DNA of 64,000 nt from Halicephalobus mephisto (GCA_009193035.1 SWDT01000090.1:50529-114528), one strand, 5' to 3'; numbered from the stretch's first letter, positions 46,608-58,150 are shown. A program made the numbers and translations. Notes: generated from the letters alone by a model not told the origin.

Positions 46608-47390
46608 TTTCGAAGCACTGCTAAAATACACGAAATTAAATATTTTTAACTTTGATAATTAAAAAACGAAACATGAGGAAAATGGACTTTGGAACAGGAT
46701 GTCTGGGGATTTGGAAGGTACAAAATTTCAAAATAAATTTAATTTTTTTAAAATAAACTTAAATTTTTAAAATAAAATTTATTTTTTTAAAGTGAAATTT
46801 ATTATTTTTTTATTTTTAAATAAAATTTAATTTTTTTAAAGTAAAATTTACTTTTTTTAATTTTTAAATAAAGCTTATTAATTTTTTTATTTTTAAATAA
46901 AATTTAATTCTTAAAAATATGACGAAAATTTAAGAAAAATAAAGGTTTTTCCTATGGTCATTTGCCCCCAGGAGGCAAACCAGAACCGAGAAAAGCCTAA
47001 AAGGTGTGCCGTGGATGCCTGAAACCAGCGATGCGAGCAGGGCCCGAGCATAATTGCCGAACTGCTTTCGGATGTAAGGCAGTCAATACACACCTTTAGA
47101 ATACACAACTGCGGAACCGACCTTGTGCCGTCTGTATCTCCAGCTGCCGCCGGGGGCTGTCGCTATAACAACGATTAAAATGTAAAAAGTGCCGTCAAAA
47201 TGGTAAAGCCAGTTTACTGCCAAAAAGAAACTTAACATTGTTTTCGAAAATAGTTTTTTAAATTTATTGATTATTTTGAAAATAATGAATACAGTATTTG
47301 GGACAATAGATCAAGACAAATTTTCCATTCTGACGAAGTAGTTTTTGTTTCTAAACTTACAGTGGATATTTTGAGACCTTCCGGAAGACT

Positions 47391-47830
47391 ACAAAAGTGA
47401 AATTTCACTATTTCCGGTCTCAACTGGAAAAGTCGAAAAATTCGTATTAAAAGTGTTCTTTAATTTTTATTAAAAATTAACTTTAATACAATATGACCAA
47501 AAATTAAAATAACTTTAAAGTAAAATTTCACTATTTCTGGTCTCAACTGGAAAAGTCGAAAAATTCGTATTAAAAGTGTTCTTTAATTTTTATTAAAAAT
47601 TAACTTTAATACAATATGACCAAAAATTAAAATAACTTTAAAGTGAAATTTTACTATTTCCGGTCTCAACTGGAAAATTCCAAAAATTCGTATTAAAAGT
47701 ATTTTTTAATTTTTATTAAAAATTAACTTTAATACAATATGACCAAAAATTAAAATAACTTTAAAGTGAAATTTCACTATTTCCGATCTCAATTGAAAAG
47801 TCGAAAAATTCGTATTAAAATTGCTTTTTA
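47391..47830. repeat. 123-bp tandem repeat, about 3.5 copies
   Basis: AATTTCACTATTTC-type starts occur at 47401, 47524, 47647 and 47770, an exact 123-bp period. Units share GGTCTCAACTGGAAAA and AATACAATATGACCAAAAAT and differ by few bases. Confidence 0.9.
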
Positions 47831-48399
47831 AAATTCAAAAACACAAGATTTTTGTCTTTTTAAGATAATACGGTATATATAAAAACTTCAAAAATCTTAA
47901 AAATTTGGGAATTTCACGCATGAATTACTTATTCAACTTTCAGCATTCAAAAATCAAAAAATTGGTGTTTGAAAAATAAACTTTGGTCAATAATTGAAAT
48001 CCTTAGAAAATTCCGACGCAGTTGGAAGCTTGTTTTCAAATTTGAAGAAAATAATTTCGAACATTTTCCCAAAAAAAATATTTTAAAAATATAAAATTTT
48101 TTATTTTCAAAATTAAAAGTTTTTTAAAAATTTTTATTTAAAAATTAAAAACTTTAAAATTTTTTATTTTCAAAATTAAAAGTTTTTTAAATTTTTAATG
48201 TTTTTAGATACTTCAAGAAGTTTTGTTTCTAGTTTGTTACTTTGAGCTTCATTTCTTCAAAGTTGTTGGTCGGAATTTGAAGTCGAAATTTTGGCTTTTC
48301 GTGTTGAGATAACATTCGGATTTTTCCAATTTCAAATTTATCTAAATTAATAATTTGATTTATATGGGTTTTTGAATCACAATATGACTTGCAAGTTGT

Positions 48400-48660
48400 G
48401 TCTTAGAACGAAAATTAAAATTTTAAAAAAGTGTTTTAGAACGAAAAATTTAAATTTAAAAAAAAAATGTCTTAGAACGAAAAATTTAAATTTAAAAAAA
48501 AGTGTCTTAGAACGAAAAATTTAAATTTAAAAAAAGTGTCTTAGAACGAAAAATTAAAATTTTAAAAGTGTTTTAGAACGAAAAATTTAAATTTAAAAAA
48601 AAAGTGTCTTAGAAAGAAAAGTCTGAAATTTAAAAAGTGTTTTAGAACGAAAAATCTGAA
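48400..48660. repeat. Short tandem repeat, unit about 35 bp
   Basis: Seven or eight copies of TTAGAACGAAAAATTTAAAT followed by an A-run and GTGTC. Unit length varies with the A-run. Confidence 0.75.
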
Positions 48661-48699
48661 ATTTGAAATCGAATTCTAAGTTCCAATTTTGATAGACAA

Positions 48700-49135
48700 A
48701 ATATTATGTTGTATTTTATCAAAGTTGACGGTCAGTTGGACGTTAAAATTAAAATTTTTTATTTTAGAATGAGTCGTGTTTGAATTTAAAAATCTAATTA
48801 ACTTTCAACTGTGAATTTAGGCAAAGGATTTTCGAAAAAAATTCATGTTTTTTAATACCAAAAGTCCAAAGTTCGACTTCGAATTCTGTTTCAATTTTGA
48901 TGGACGAAATATCATGTTGTATTTTACTAAAGTTGAAAATTAAAATTAAAATTAAAATTTTTCATTTTAAAACGAAATTTATGAATCATGTTTGAATTTA
49001 AAAATCTAATTAACTTTCAATTGTGAATTTAGGCAAAACAGATTTTTAAAATAGAAAATTTATAAATGTTTTTTAATACGAAAAGTTTAAAATTTAAAAT
49101 CGAATTTTGAGTTCTAATTTTGATGAACAAAACAC
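48700..49135. repeat. Two tandem copies of a roughly 220-bp block upstream of rcn-1
   Basis: Both copies contain GAATTTAAAAATCTAATTAA, CTTTCAA(C/T)TGTGAATTTAGG and AATACGAAAAGT-like words. A third copy lies at about 54790-54975, on the far side of pst-2. Confidence 0.65.
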
Positions 49136-49405
49136 TGGTTTTTTTAGTTTTTATATCGCTGGCACGCGCGCCAAAAGCGTACGCACACTTCGCGTTGCTC
49201 TCTGTTGGAGTTTTATATATCGTCCTGACATTTCTCTGGAGATAAAACTGGCCATTGTTGAAAACTAAAAATAAGTCTCGAGATAAGCTGGAAGTTTAAT
49301 TTTTCATCCATCAATTTTGTTCGATTCGTTTCAGGATTGGATTATTTTTATTTTTATTTTTCATATATATTTCGAAATTTTGTATTTTTAAATTTCTAAT
49401 TTGTG

Positions 49406-51968
49406 ATGGATGAAGAAGAACAAACCAGAGAAATCAGCGACAAAAACGACTTGCCAACTTCGATTATTATCCGGAATATTCCGAAAGAATTATTTGATGA
49501 TAAAAATTTAAAAGAAAATTTTTCTTCCATGTTTACTCAGATTAGTCAAGATGTTCGGGTTGATTATCTCAAAGGATTCCAACGGGTCCGGGTAGTTTTC
49601 TCTGAACCGGAACACGCTACTGCTGCGAAGTTGATCGTCGAACATCACAAGTTCAACGGAGTCCAATTGAAGCCCTTCTTTGCTCAAGTAAGTTTAATTT
49701 TAATTTTAATTTTCATATATCAAATACCCCCCAACCGCAACCTCAAGGTCAAAATAATTGGTAAAAGTAAATTTTAGATTAATTTTATAGTTTTGTAACT
49801 TGTTTTTTAAAATAAAATAATGAAAAAGTTGGATTTTTAGGATCTTATTTTTTGATATATTGTCCTCTTATTTAAGGTTAAATTCCGTCATTTATTGATC
49901 ATTGATTCCATGAATGTAATGAGGAATCTGGCTAATCAGTGAAGTTTTATTTACAACCTGCTTACGTGACTTATATTTAAAAATTTATAGTCAAAATCAT
50001 ACATCAATTGGTTCTCAATTTATAATAATCATTATTTCAAAATTTATATCCGAAATTATATATAAATTCTTTCAAGTTTATAGTCAAAATCATACATCAA
50101 TTACTTCTCAATTTATAATAATCATTATTTCAAAATTTATATCCGAAATTATATATAATTTTTTTCAAATTTATAATCAAAATCATACATCAATTACTTC
50201 TCAATTTACAATAATCATGATTTTAAAATTTACTTTCGAAGTTATATATGAAGATTTTGTAATTTGCACTCTAATTCATATATCAACTGTTTTGAAATTT
50301 ATATTCGGAATTCATATATTAATTGTTTTGAAATTTAAAACCATATATCAATTTTTAAAATTTATATTCGAAATTGTATATGAAAATTTCGCAATTCATG
50401 TTCAAATTCATATATGAATTATTTCCTAATGCGTATTCAAAACTGTATATCGGACTTTTTTAATCCATAATCAAATTCGGATATCAATTATTCTCCAATC
50501 TATATTCAAATTCATATATGAATTATTTCTTAATCCGTATTCAAAATTGTATACGAATCCAACTTGTGCACAAAATTGTATTTTAATTAATTCCCTATAT
50601 CCAAATTTATTTTTTACAATTTTCGCGGTCAACGATCATTGGTTTTTTAAACGACAAATCTGGCCAATCAATGAACTTTGTCCTCGATCTAAATAACTTT
50701 ATTTTTTCCAATTTTATATTAAAAATCGCAAGTAGTCAAATTTAAGTTGGATTAATTTATGAATAAATCCTCAATATACTGTTTTATTATTTTTCGAATA
50801 AAGTTTTCAATGATTTCATAAATCTGGCTAATCAGTGAACTTTGTTCCGGATTTACCCACAAAATTTTACATTTTCCAATCTATGATCAAAATTACGTTC
50901 ATCCAACCTATATATAAAATTTTATATCAATTAATTTTTAATCTATGTTCAAATTCATACATGACTTAATCCTCAATATCCCGTTTTATTATTTTTCGAG
51001 TAAATTCCAAGTTTTTAATTTTATGAGTAATCTGACTGATGGAGTTTTCCACCATATGACTACGTGACTGTCTTTCAATCTGTACCGGGATCCAAAAGTA
51101 TCCTAATTTTAAGCTTATATGTGAAAAAAAAGTTGCAAAAAATTAACCGAGAACAGGACGCCGAGACTTGCTGTGCTTATACACGAACGCGCTTATATAC
51201 GTAAAATTAAGACAATCGAAATCAAATTAGATTTCAGTACAGCAATTAGACAAATCGAGTTGTCCGAATATTGCGAGCAAGTCGCGGATTTTGATTTAAT
51301 TTCGAAGTTTTTATAATGATAAATATAAACCGTCAATTGATCTAAATGTTGCGGATTTCGATGTTGAATTATCTGGTTGAATGTTGCAAGCAAACTGCGG
51401 ATTTTGATTTAATTTCGAAATCTTGATGAAAGTGAACTGGAATTCTGCGAAAAAATTGCAATTTTTTATGTTAATTTTGATGTTGATTGATTTGTCTAAA
51501 AGTTGCAAGCAAACTGCAGATTTGACTTCGATGTTGATCTTTTTATAGACCTCGACATGACACTAAAAATAATTTTTTATTTTTAATTACATAAATAAAC
51601 TTATTTAGAACATAAAATTGATCAGACGAGCATATCAAGATGAAGAAGGACATCTGAAGCTACCCCCTCTGGAAAAACAGTTCCTTATTTCCCCTCCGGC
51701 ATCGCCTCCTGTGGGCTGGGAACAAGTCCACGAAATGGCTCCAGTTGTTTGTGATTTTGATCTGATGTCCAGATTGGCAGCTTACAGTGTAGAAGACAAA
51801 TACGAAGTTCACGAAGGAGACAACAACCAGCCGACTATCATTGTTACACCAGCAGCCAAAGACGAGGGTACTTCCGGACTCGGAACCCCTTCTGTTGGAA
51901 AAACTTCGATTCGTCACACACCTCGACCCCCTAAACGCGAAATGGGAACTACTGAAGATCAAATTTGA
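49406..51968 (+). CDS. rcn-1: Regulator of calcineurin (RCAN/calcipressin)
   Basis: Two exons, 49406-49687 and 51609-51968, join in phase 0 into 213 aa, close to the length of animal RCANs. The N-terminal half is an RRM-like fold (SIIIRNIPKELFDD ... VRVVFSEPEHATAAK). The second exon carries the family signature ISPPASPPVGWEQV, a PxIxIT-type calcineurin docking site PTIIVT, and a C-terminal HTPRPPKR (TxxP-type) motif. RCAN binds and inhibits calcineurin in the cytosol and so tunes Ca2+-dependent signalling. The 1.9-kb intron is filled with AT-rich and GCAAGCAAACTGC-type repeats. AATAAA signals at about 52008-52045 follow the stop. The gene is divergent from mapk-15 and convergent with pst-2. 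Confidence 0.95.
49960..50580. repeat. AT-rich tandem repeats in the rcn-1 intron
   Basis: Units containing AATCATACATCAATTACTTC and AATAATCATTATTTCAAAAT recur at about 80-90 bp from 49990 to 50220, then decay into shorter TATATCAATT-type units to about 50580. Confidence 0.6.
51240..51560. repeat. GCAAGCAAACTGC-type repeats in the rcn-1 intron
   Basis: Four units, for example ATTGCGAGCAAGTCGCGGAT (about 51272) and AGTTGCAAGCAAACTGCAGA (about 51502), end in TTTTTATAGACCTCGACATG just before the exon 2 acceptor. Confidence 0.75.
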
Positions 51969-52811
51969 TTACTGTAATTAATAGTATTAGTTGCTTTATT
52001 GACCCGAATCAATGCGGTGTGCAATTGTTAATAAAATCAGAATAAATAACGCAAGAATAAATAATTTCGAAAGACGCAAAATTTAAAAACTATTCTATGT
52101 AACTACTTTTTAGTGGAAAATTTAAATTTTTCGAAATTCAAAAAAGTACTTAGAATACAGTAACCGAATCTGGGGATTCTGAAGGTCAATTTCTAATTTT
52201 AAATTTAAAAATATTACAGTAACCAGACCAGTAGATTCTGAAGGTCAACTTCAACTCCGACTTCGCATTGAGAATCCACGGATTCGATTACTGTATTTTA
52301 AGTATTTTTTAAAACTGAAAAATGTTTAAATTTTGTACAAAGTTACGTAGAATAGTTCTTAAATCAATGTCAAGGTCTATAAAATGGTCGACATCAAAAT
52401 AAAATTACATTTTTGCAACATTGGATAAATCAATTCACACGAATATTGCAAGCAAGCTGCAGATTTCACTTTGATTTTTAAACTTATAAATGCGAAAATA
52501 AAAATTTCAATCGATTAAACTAAATATTGCAAGCAAACTGCAGACAGTTTTGACTTTGATTTATTTTTTTAAAAGTTGCAAGCAAGTTGCAGATATTATT
52601 TTGATTTATTTTTTTAAAAGTTGCAAGCAAACTGCAGATTTGATTTTGATTTCGAAATCTGCAACTGTGAACTAAGAAACTTAATTGATCTGCTTAAATA
52701 TTGCGGGCAGATTGCAGACGTTATTTTAATTTCGACTCGTTTTCTTAAAAGTTGCAAGCAAACTGCAGATTTGACTTCGATGTCGACCTTTTTAAAGACC
52801 TCAGTACAAGA
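51969..52811. other. Convergent 3' region rcn-1 / pst-2
   Basis: About 840 bp. After the rcn-1 polyadenylation signals it holds a small inverted arrangement around CAGTAACC...GATTCTGAAGGTCAA (52155-52300) and five GCAAGCAAACTGC-type units (52400-52800). No gene was seen. Confidence 0.55.
52440..52805. repeat. GCAAGCAAACTGC-type repeat cluster
   Basis: Units at about 52444, 52527, 52577, 52620, 52700 and 52750, each with AGTTGCAAGCAAACTGCAGA or a near variant followed by TTTGATTTTGA. The last runs into TCGATGTCGACC and TTTAAAGACCTCAGT, the same closing motif as at 41.95 and 51.56 kb. Confidence 0.75.
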
Positions 52812-54401
52812 CTATACTCCACTGACTTTCAAATTACGTAGTTGTTTTTTGATTTTCGTATTCCTGAAATAAGAAAGAATAATGTGGTCCCATTTTGCTT
52901 TATTTTTGTTGTATAGGTTGACGTAGATTGCCGCTAGCACAATTAATCCGGCCCAGACATAAGTAATCGTGAATGGTTTTGAGAAAAGCATGAATGACAC
53001 AATGATAGTGACTGCTTTTCTCATTGTCGTTACAGTGACGGCAGTGAGGGCTCCAGTTGTCCTGACCAAAGTTAAAACCACGTTGACTCCCGCAAATCCG
53101 AGAATTGAAAAAATAACACAGTACCCGTAGGTCTTCCATGGATGTTCCCAGAAGAATTCGAATCCTTTAATAAATTCCCCGGTAGTCAGAAGGAATATAA
53201 AGATATAACAACAACCAATAGAATAGGAAAATAAAACCTAAAAAATTGAAAATTATATGCAAATTTCAGAAATCATACAAAAAGATAAAAATCATATATG
53301 AAATTTAGAGAACCATATATGAAAGGGAAAATTATATATGAATTTTAGAAATCATAAAAAAAGATAAAATTCATATATGAAAAAAACCATATGAAATTTA
53401 AAGTATTATATATGAATTTTGGAAATTATATATAAAAAATAAAAATCATATATGAAATCTAGAGAACCATATATGAAAGGGAAAATTATATATGAATTTT
53501 AGAAATCATAAAAAAAGATAAAAACCATATGAAATTTAAAGTATTATATATGAATTTTGGAAATTATATATGAAAAATAAAAATCATATATGGGATTTAG
53601 AGAACCATATATGAAAGGGAAAATTATATATGAAACTTACGACTTCATTGTTGGTAGCATTATGAGCTTTCATTGATTTTTCTTGAACGTTTCCAATAAT
53701 AGCATCGGCTACAAGAGCCAAAGATATCATGATATAACCTCTAGGATCGAAGTTTGGCGAAACTTGACTGTCAGCGAGAGAAAAAAGAATCAATCCGAAG
53801 CTCATCATTGCCGCCGCCAGTACGTCCATCCAACCGTAGCGTTTTCCTTGGATCAGAATCCCTCCTATCAGTACTGGGATCAACTTACAGCACTTGAAGA
53901 TGACTTGAGTAGGGTAGTTCAGATATCCGACGGAAGCGTTCGAAAATCCCATGGTCGCGACGGTGTAGAGGGCGAGTTGGAGGTAGACAGTGATTGGGAT
54001 CCTGGGAAATTATCCATATATCGAACTTACTCAAATCCTCACCTTCTCGTTATCTGACCGGAAAATTTCATTTCAGAATACGAAAAAATACTGTAGAATC
54101 CGAATTGGATGAAAGTCAAATACCAGCCGAAGGGCTGCATTCCTTCGAGCTGGAAAATGAGCTCCTGCATGTACCCATACCCGACGTAAAATACAAATAC
54201 TGCGGCACATAAAGCCAGGAATCGTGTCGTCGAAGGCCTGGAAGAAGGATATTGGGATTAAAGCGGATTCGGGAAATCCTACCAGTCAGTGATGTCCAAC
54301 CCGACCAGGTAGATCCTAGGAGGAATCAAGTCCTGGCGCTTCGTCGGCAGCATAAGCCCAGAGTTTTCTGAAGTGGATACATGATGTGATTTATCCGTCA
54401 T
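52812..54401 (-). CDS. pst-2: PAPS / nucleotide-sugar transporter (SLC35B3-like)
   Basis: Four exons (54401-54283, 54237-54043, 54001-53641, 53237-52812) join in phase into 366 aa with about ten predicted membrane segments. The signature YPTQVIFKCCKLIPVLIGG followed by IQGKRYGW, IGNVQEKSMKAHNATNNE, and late TTMRKAVTIIVSF are typical of SLC35B2/B3. These carry the sulfate donor PAPS from cytosol into the Golgi (or ER) lumen for sulfation of glycans and proteins. Closer resemblance to the B3 branch and the position next to rcn-1 point to C. elegans pst-2. The ends lack a KKxx-type signal that I can be sure of. The gene is convergent with rcn-1. Confidence 0.93.
53270..53640. repeat. Tandem repeats in pst-2 intron 3
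   Basis: Units containing AAATCATATATGAAATTTAG and ACCATATATGAAAGGGAAAA recur; a block of about 170-180 bp seems duplicated (53285-53460 and 53460-53640). The array fills nearly the whole 403-bp intron. Confidence 0.65.
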
Positions 54402-55134
54402 TATGGAGAAATTTAAACACACTAATCAAAAATAAAAATAAAAATAAGATTCGAAAAAAGATAATCGAAGAAATTTCAAAAGTAAGATTATATCGATTCT
54501 GGTTTAATAAATTTTTTAATTTTCTGGATTTTAGAGCTAGTTTCGATAAGTATTCAGGAAATTTAAAAAGAAATATTAAAAAAATTAAAAAATTAAAAAC
54601 CACAGCCACGATTTTGCCAACTAGAAAAATACGCACGTTGCGCGCACGAAAAACCACAAATGTCCATATAAAAACTTGTTAAAAAATCAACTTTCATATG
54701 GAGACTCTTTTAGAAAAATTAATTTTCATATAAAAATGTTTTTCAAAAAATTTATATAAACATATATTTTTAATTAGTAAAAAAATTTGTGCTTCGTTTT
54801 ATCAGAGTTGGAAGTTAAAATTTTTCATTTTAAAACGAAACTTAAGAATCATGTTTGAATTCGAAAATCTAGTTAACTTTCAACTGTGAATTTAGATGAA
54901 ATAGATTTTTAAAATAGAAAATTTACAAACGTTATTTAATACGAAAAGTCTAAAATTTAAAATCGAACTCTGACCGTCAACATCGATTTCTTTTCTCATG
55001 AACAAAAAATGAACTATCTTTAGTAATTTAGTTCTTTTAAAGAAAATAGCAGCACTGAGGATTCCCAGAATGTCTCCGATTTAAGTACTAACCCAGCCCT
55101 ACGGCATTTAACTGATCAAGTTGAACTGGATGGA
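54402..55134. other. Upstream region of pst-2
   Basis: AT-rich, with a short GC-rich burst near 54630 (ACGCACGTTGCGCGCACG) about 230 bp upstream of the pst-2 ATG, and a copy of the roughly 220-bp block found upstream of rcn-1 (54790-54975). No gene was seen. Confidence 0.45.
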
Positions 55135-55605
55135 ATGCGTTCACAATGGTCTGATATCGACATGCCCTCAGGGTATTTAAATTTGGGTTCTTTAGATAGT
55201 AACAATGCTTTCGTTGTACACGAGATCCAAGTTGGATTTCCGGTCGAAGAACCAGGTTTTCGAACCCGATCAACTGACGATTTTATATCAAAACGGTCAA
55301 GTACGGCAGATCTCAAGAACACATACAGAAGAGGAAGCAAAAATCATCGCAGACCGTTGATACACAAAGACCGTGAAAAAGTAGCATTAAGAAGCTCTCT
55401 GAATATATGTGGACAATGGAAGACAAACTGGAAACTGCAATCAGATACTGAGCACAGGTCAATTGTAACCCAGTCATGTACTGTCGTATCCTTCGAAGAG
55501 CGGTTTGATAAATGGATTCTGTCTATTATTTACTGGGGTATGACAGATTTCGCAAGTACTCCAACATCATTTCTATTAGACTTCTTTAGCAATTATTTCG
55601 AATAA
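55135..55605 (+). other. Open reading frame over a tRNA-like repeat, 156 codons
   Basis: An ATG-started single-exon frame of 156 codons with no recognised domain. Its first half (55190-55335) overlaps the second copy of a dispersed tRNA-like repeat, and other frames in the same DNA are also open. It is more likely repeat-derived than a working gene, but the length and the plausible residue mix leave room for an expressed ORF. Confidence 0.25.
55190..55335 (+). repeat. tRNA-like dispersed repeat (SINE candidate), copy 2
   Basis: Matches 40246-40400 in patches: ACACGAGATCC-type centre, CGAAGAACCAGG, then TATCAAAACGGTCAAGTACG and GCAGATCTCAAGAAC against TATCAAAAGGATCAAATACA and GCAGACCCCAAGGAC. 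This places the boundary of the repeat family beyond the tRNA-like part. Confidence 0.4.
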
Positions 55606-56399
55606 AAAACTTGGTTCAGTTCATGTTGAAGAATAACTTTGACTACATCATTGTATAGAAGATAACTAGATTTTTGATTAACTTTTTGGGAAAAAATGAA
55701 GAAAGTACTTTAAAATATTAACATGCTTTGTTTATTGCAAAAATAAATGAGTTTTTTAAGTTTTCTGACTTTCTTGTTTCATATAATAAGTCCAAAAATC
55801 TTCCTAATATATAAAAGAAAATTTGTATAAAAAATCATTGAAATTCTAGGGATCCCAGAAATCTGTTTTTGTTTGAAACCAAAAGAGGGAATACAAGGAG
55901 TGTTTGGAAATTATCAAAATCAACTAGTTGTGAAATTTAGTAAAAATATGTTAGAAACTAATTCAAGATTATTGATAAATAAATTAATAAAATTAAATAA
56001 TTAAAAGCAGAATAATACTAGATCAAAATCATACTTTTGGGAATTTTTCTAGATAAAAATTCGATATATTAAGTTTTATATTTCCGTATTTAATACTTCT
56101 TATTTAAGTTTATTTAAATTTATTTAAGTTTATTTAAATTTATTTTTTGCTATTTCTAATATTGATAAATGGAACTTTGAAGAACAATAACAATGATTTT
56201 TTTGGTTTTTATCATTTTCCATGTTGTTCTTTTTACAAAACTTAACATTGTAGAAAACTCTGAAAAAACTACTTTCAGTCTTCCGTATGAACTAATGTCA
56301 TTTGCAAAACAAAGTTTTAATAAATTAATAAAATAAAAAACCGACATGATTGAGTTTGTGAAATGTGTTTTTGAATTATCTCTGATGATTATGTATTAC
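55606..56399. other. Intergenic, no feature recognised
   Basis: AT-rich sequence with a simple TTTATTTAAATTTATTTAAG run near 56105-56140. No gene or structured element was seen. Confidence 0.5.
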
Positions 56400-58150
56400 T
56401 TAGTGGTTAATATTTGCGAAATTCACAACTGTCGTAGCAACAGAAATAACTCGAGGATGTTTGGTTTTTAAATTGAAGAATTTTTTCACGGCTATCCTGT
56501 ACGGTTTGATGGAAAAAATGATTAATAATCCGTTGAAAGTAGCGTGGAGAGTAAGGATGTGAATTAAAATCTCCGACCACACTGAAATGATTCCAAAGTA
56601 ATGATCTTTCATTAAATATTAACAGATCATAGTAAATTTATAAAGAAAAATAAGGTTACGAAAAGTCGTGATAGAATTATATAAGAATTTTCAAAGATAT
56701 TTCTGATTTATATCATACGGTTTTCCTTTAGATATTTATGTGGTATATATTTTTTACAAATATTTTGATATAAAAATATGGTAGTCAAAGATCAGTTTTT
56801 CTTGTGGTGTTGCTAGCAACGATTAAGTAACGTTTCTGTCCCAGACATTTGTATTCCAATTTTAGAGTTGAAATTGAACAAAAAATGCTTCTAATGGAAT
56901 AATAAAACTCATAAATTTTGAATCTTGAATCAGAATCAAGAATAAACTTTCAGCATTCTGAAGACTAACTCTGGATTTTAAGGATATTTGAAATTTTATA
57001 TAAAAACTTTATTTAAAAAAGTGGAAACTCGCTTAAAATGCCTTTGAAATACTATAAACAGATGTAAAGTTATTTGAAATGGTTTTTCGTTTTTAATTTT
57101 TAAATTAAAGACATAAAAATTGGAACATAAAGACTTAGGACTGAAACGTCTGGGACAGAAATGCCCGATCACACTAGTAGCTGATATTGAAGAACATATC
57201 AACCGAAGCAGGTAGTATCTAGTATAGGTTGTCTAGTAGCTTTCAAAGGTTTGTATTAAGCTTTTTCGAATGTTACTTACGGAACATGTTCTTCGATTCA
57301 GCAAGCACAGCTCCAAATAGGACGAATAATGGAGAAAATAGACAAACTGATGGGATAACCAGTTGGAAGCATAGTACAATTAGAAATTGCCTCTGAAGAG
57401 TGTAAGTGGCTGTCGTCAGTGAACTTTTGACAGATTGTAGCAATCTAATGTTGATAACAGCGATAATACCACAAGCAACTCCAACAATTGAAATCAAAAA
57501 CAAAGACCCTGTAAATCCGAAAACAGCTACAGTATTGTCATAATAGGCTGAACAAGATATCTCGGTGTAAATTTCGTGAAATCCTAGGTATTTTCTAGCT
57601 GCATAATCCTTGGCATAGGCATCAGAATACTGAATGTTTATCAAACTCGGGATTGTGGATGGCAAGGGATAAAGAATAATAGAAGTAGCGATGATGAGGG
57701 CAGCTTTCTTAGTGTGGAAGACTTTTGCCTCATTTCGGAGAGAGTAGTAACGGTAGAGAAAGCCGATAAAGACAGACAATCCAGTAGCACTCAAAGTGAA
57801 GTGCATTATGTTCTAAATAATCATCAGTTTTACTGTTTTTAGCTTCAACTTACGTAACTAACAGCGTTATAACGATAATCCTTCATGTATCCCAAAGGTC
57901 CCGTCATACAAGTCACGGAATAAGGAAACAAGACCAATAGTCCATGAAAACAACTGATGTGAAAATCCAGAGTCATCGTAGACACCACATTGAAAATGAT
58001 GTAATATTTGTAATTCCCCATAGCAGCAGTACTGTAGTTCAAGACTAAATAAATACAGATTGAATTGACAAAGATATTAGTTACAGTGTTTATTTGTAGC
58101 CTCCAATAATATCCATTGATCATATCGAGAGTCAATTCAGAATTCACCAT
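56400..58150 (-). CDS. Serpentine chemoreceptor of the Str superfamily (srh/sri-like)
   Basis: Three exons (58150-57854, 57812-57281, 56581-56400) join in phase into 336 aa, the usual size for nematode 7TM chemoreceptors. Hydrophobic stretches fit seven membrane segments. YKYYIIFNVVSTMTLDFHIS in TM2, the YYSLRNEAKVF loop after TM3, TYTLQRQFLIVLCFQLVIPS at TM6 and IFSIKPYR at the end of TM7 match the srh/sri/str group of G-protein-coupled receptors expressed in sensory neurons. The exact subfamily cannot be fixed by eye, and the ligand is unknown. All frames are open and splice sites good, so the gene looks intact. The ATG at 58150 is the first in-frame Met in the first exon. Confidence 0.85.

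Larger units (their letters stand above)
46608..49405. other. Divergent intergenic region mapk-15 / rcn-1
   Basis: 2.8 kb that must carry the promoters of both genes. It holds a GC-richer island (46950-47170), a 123-bp tandem array, short AGAACGAAAAATTTAAATTT repeats, two copies of a roughly 225-bp block, and a GC-rich burst at about 49155-49195 (GGCACGCGCGCCAAAAGC) some 220 bp upstream of the rcn-1 ATG, a plausible core promoter region. Confidence 0.5.

Noticed and set aside
57281..58150. Two separate chemoreceptor genes at 57.3-57.8 and 57.85-58.15 kb
   Set aside because: The frames join in phase 0 across a 41-bp intron and make one 7TM protein with the 56.4-kb exon.
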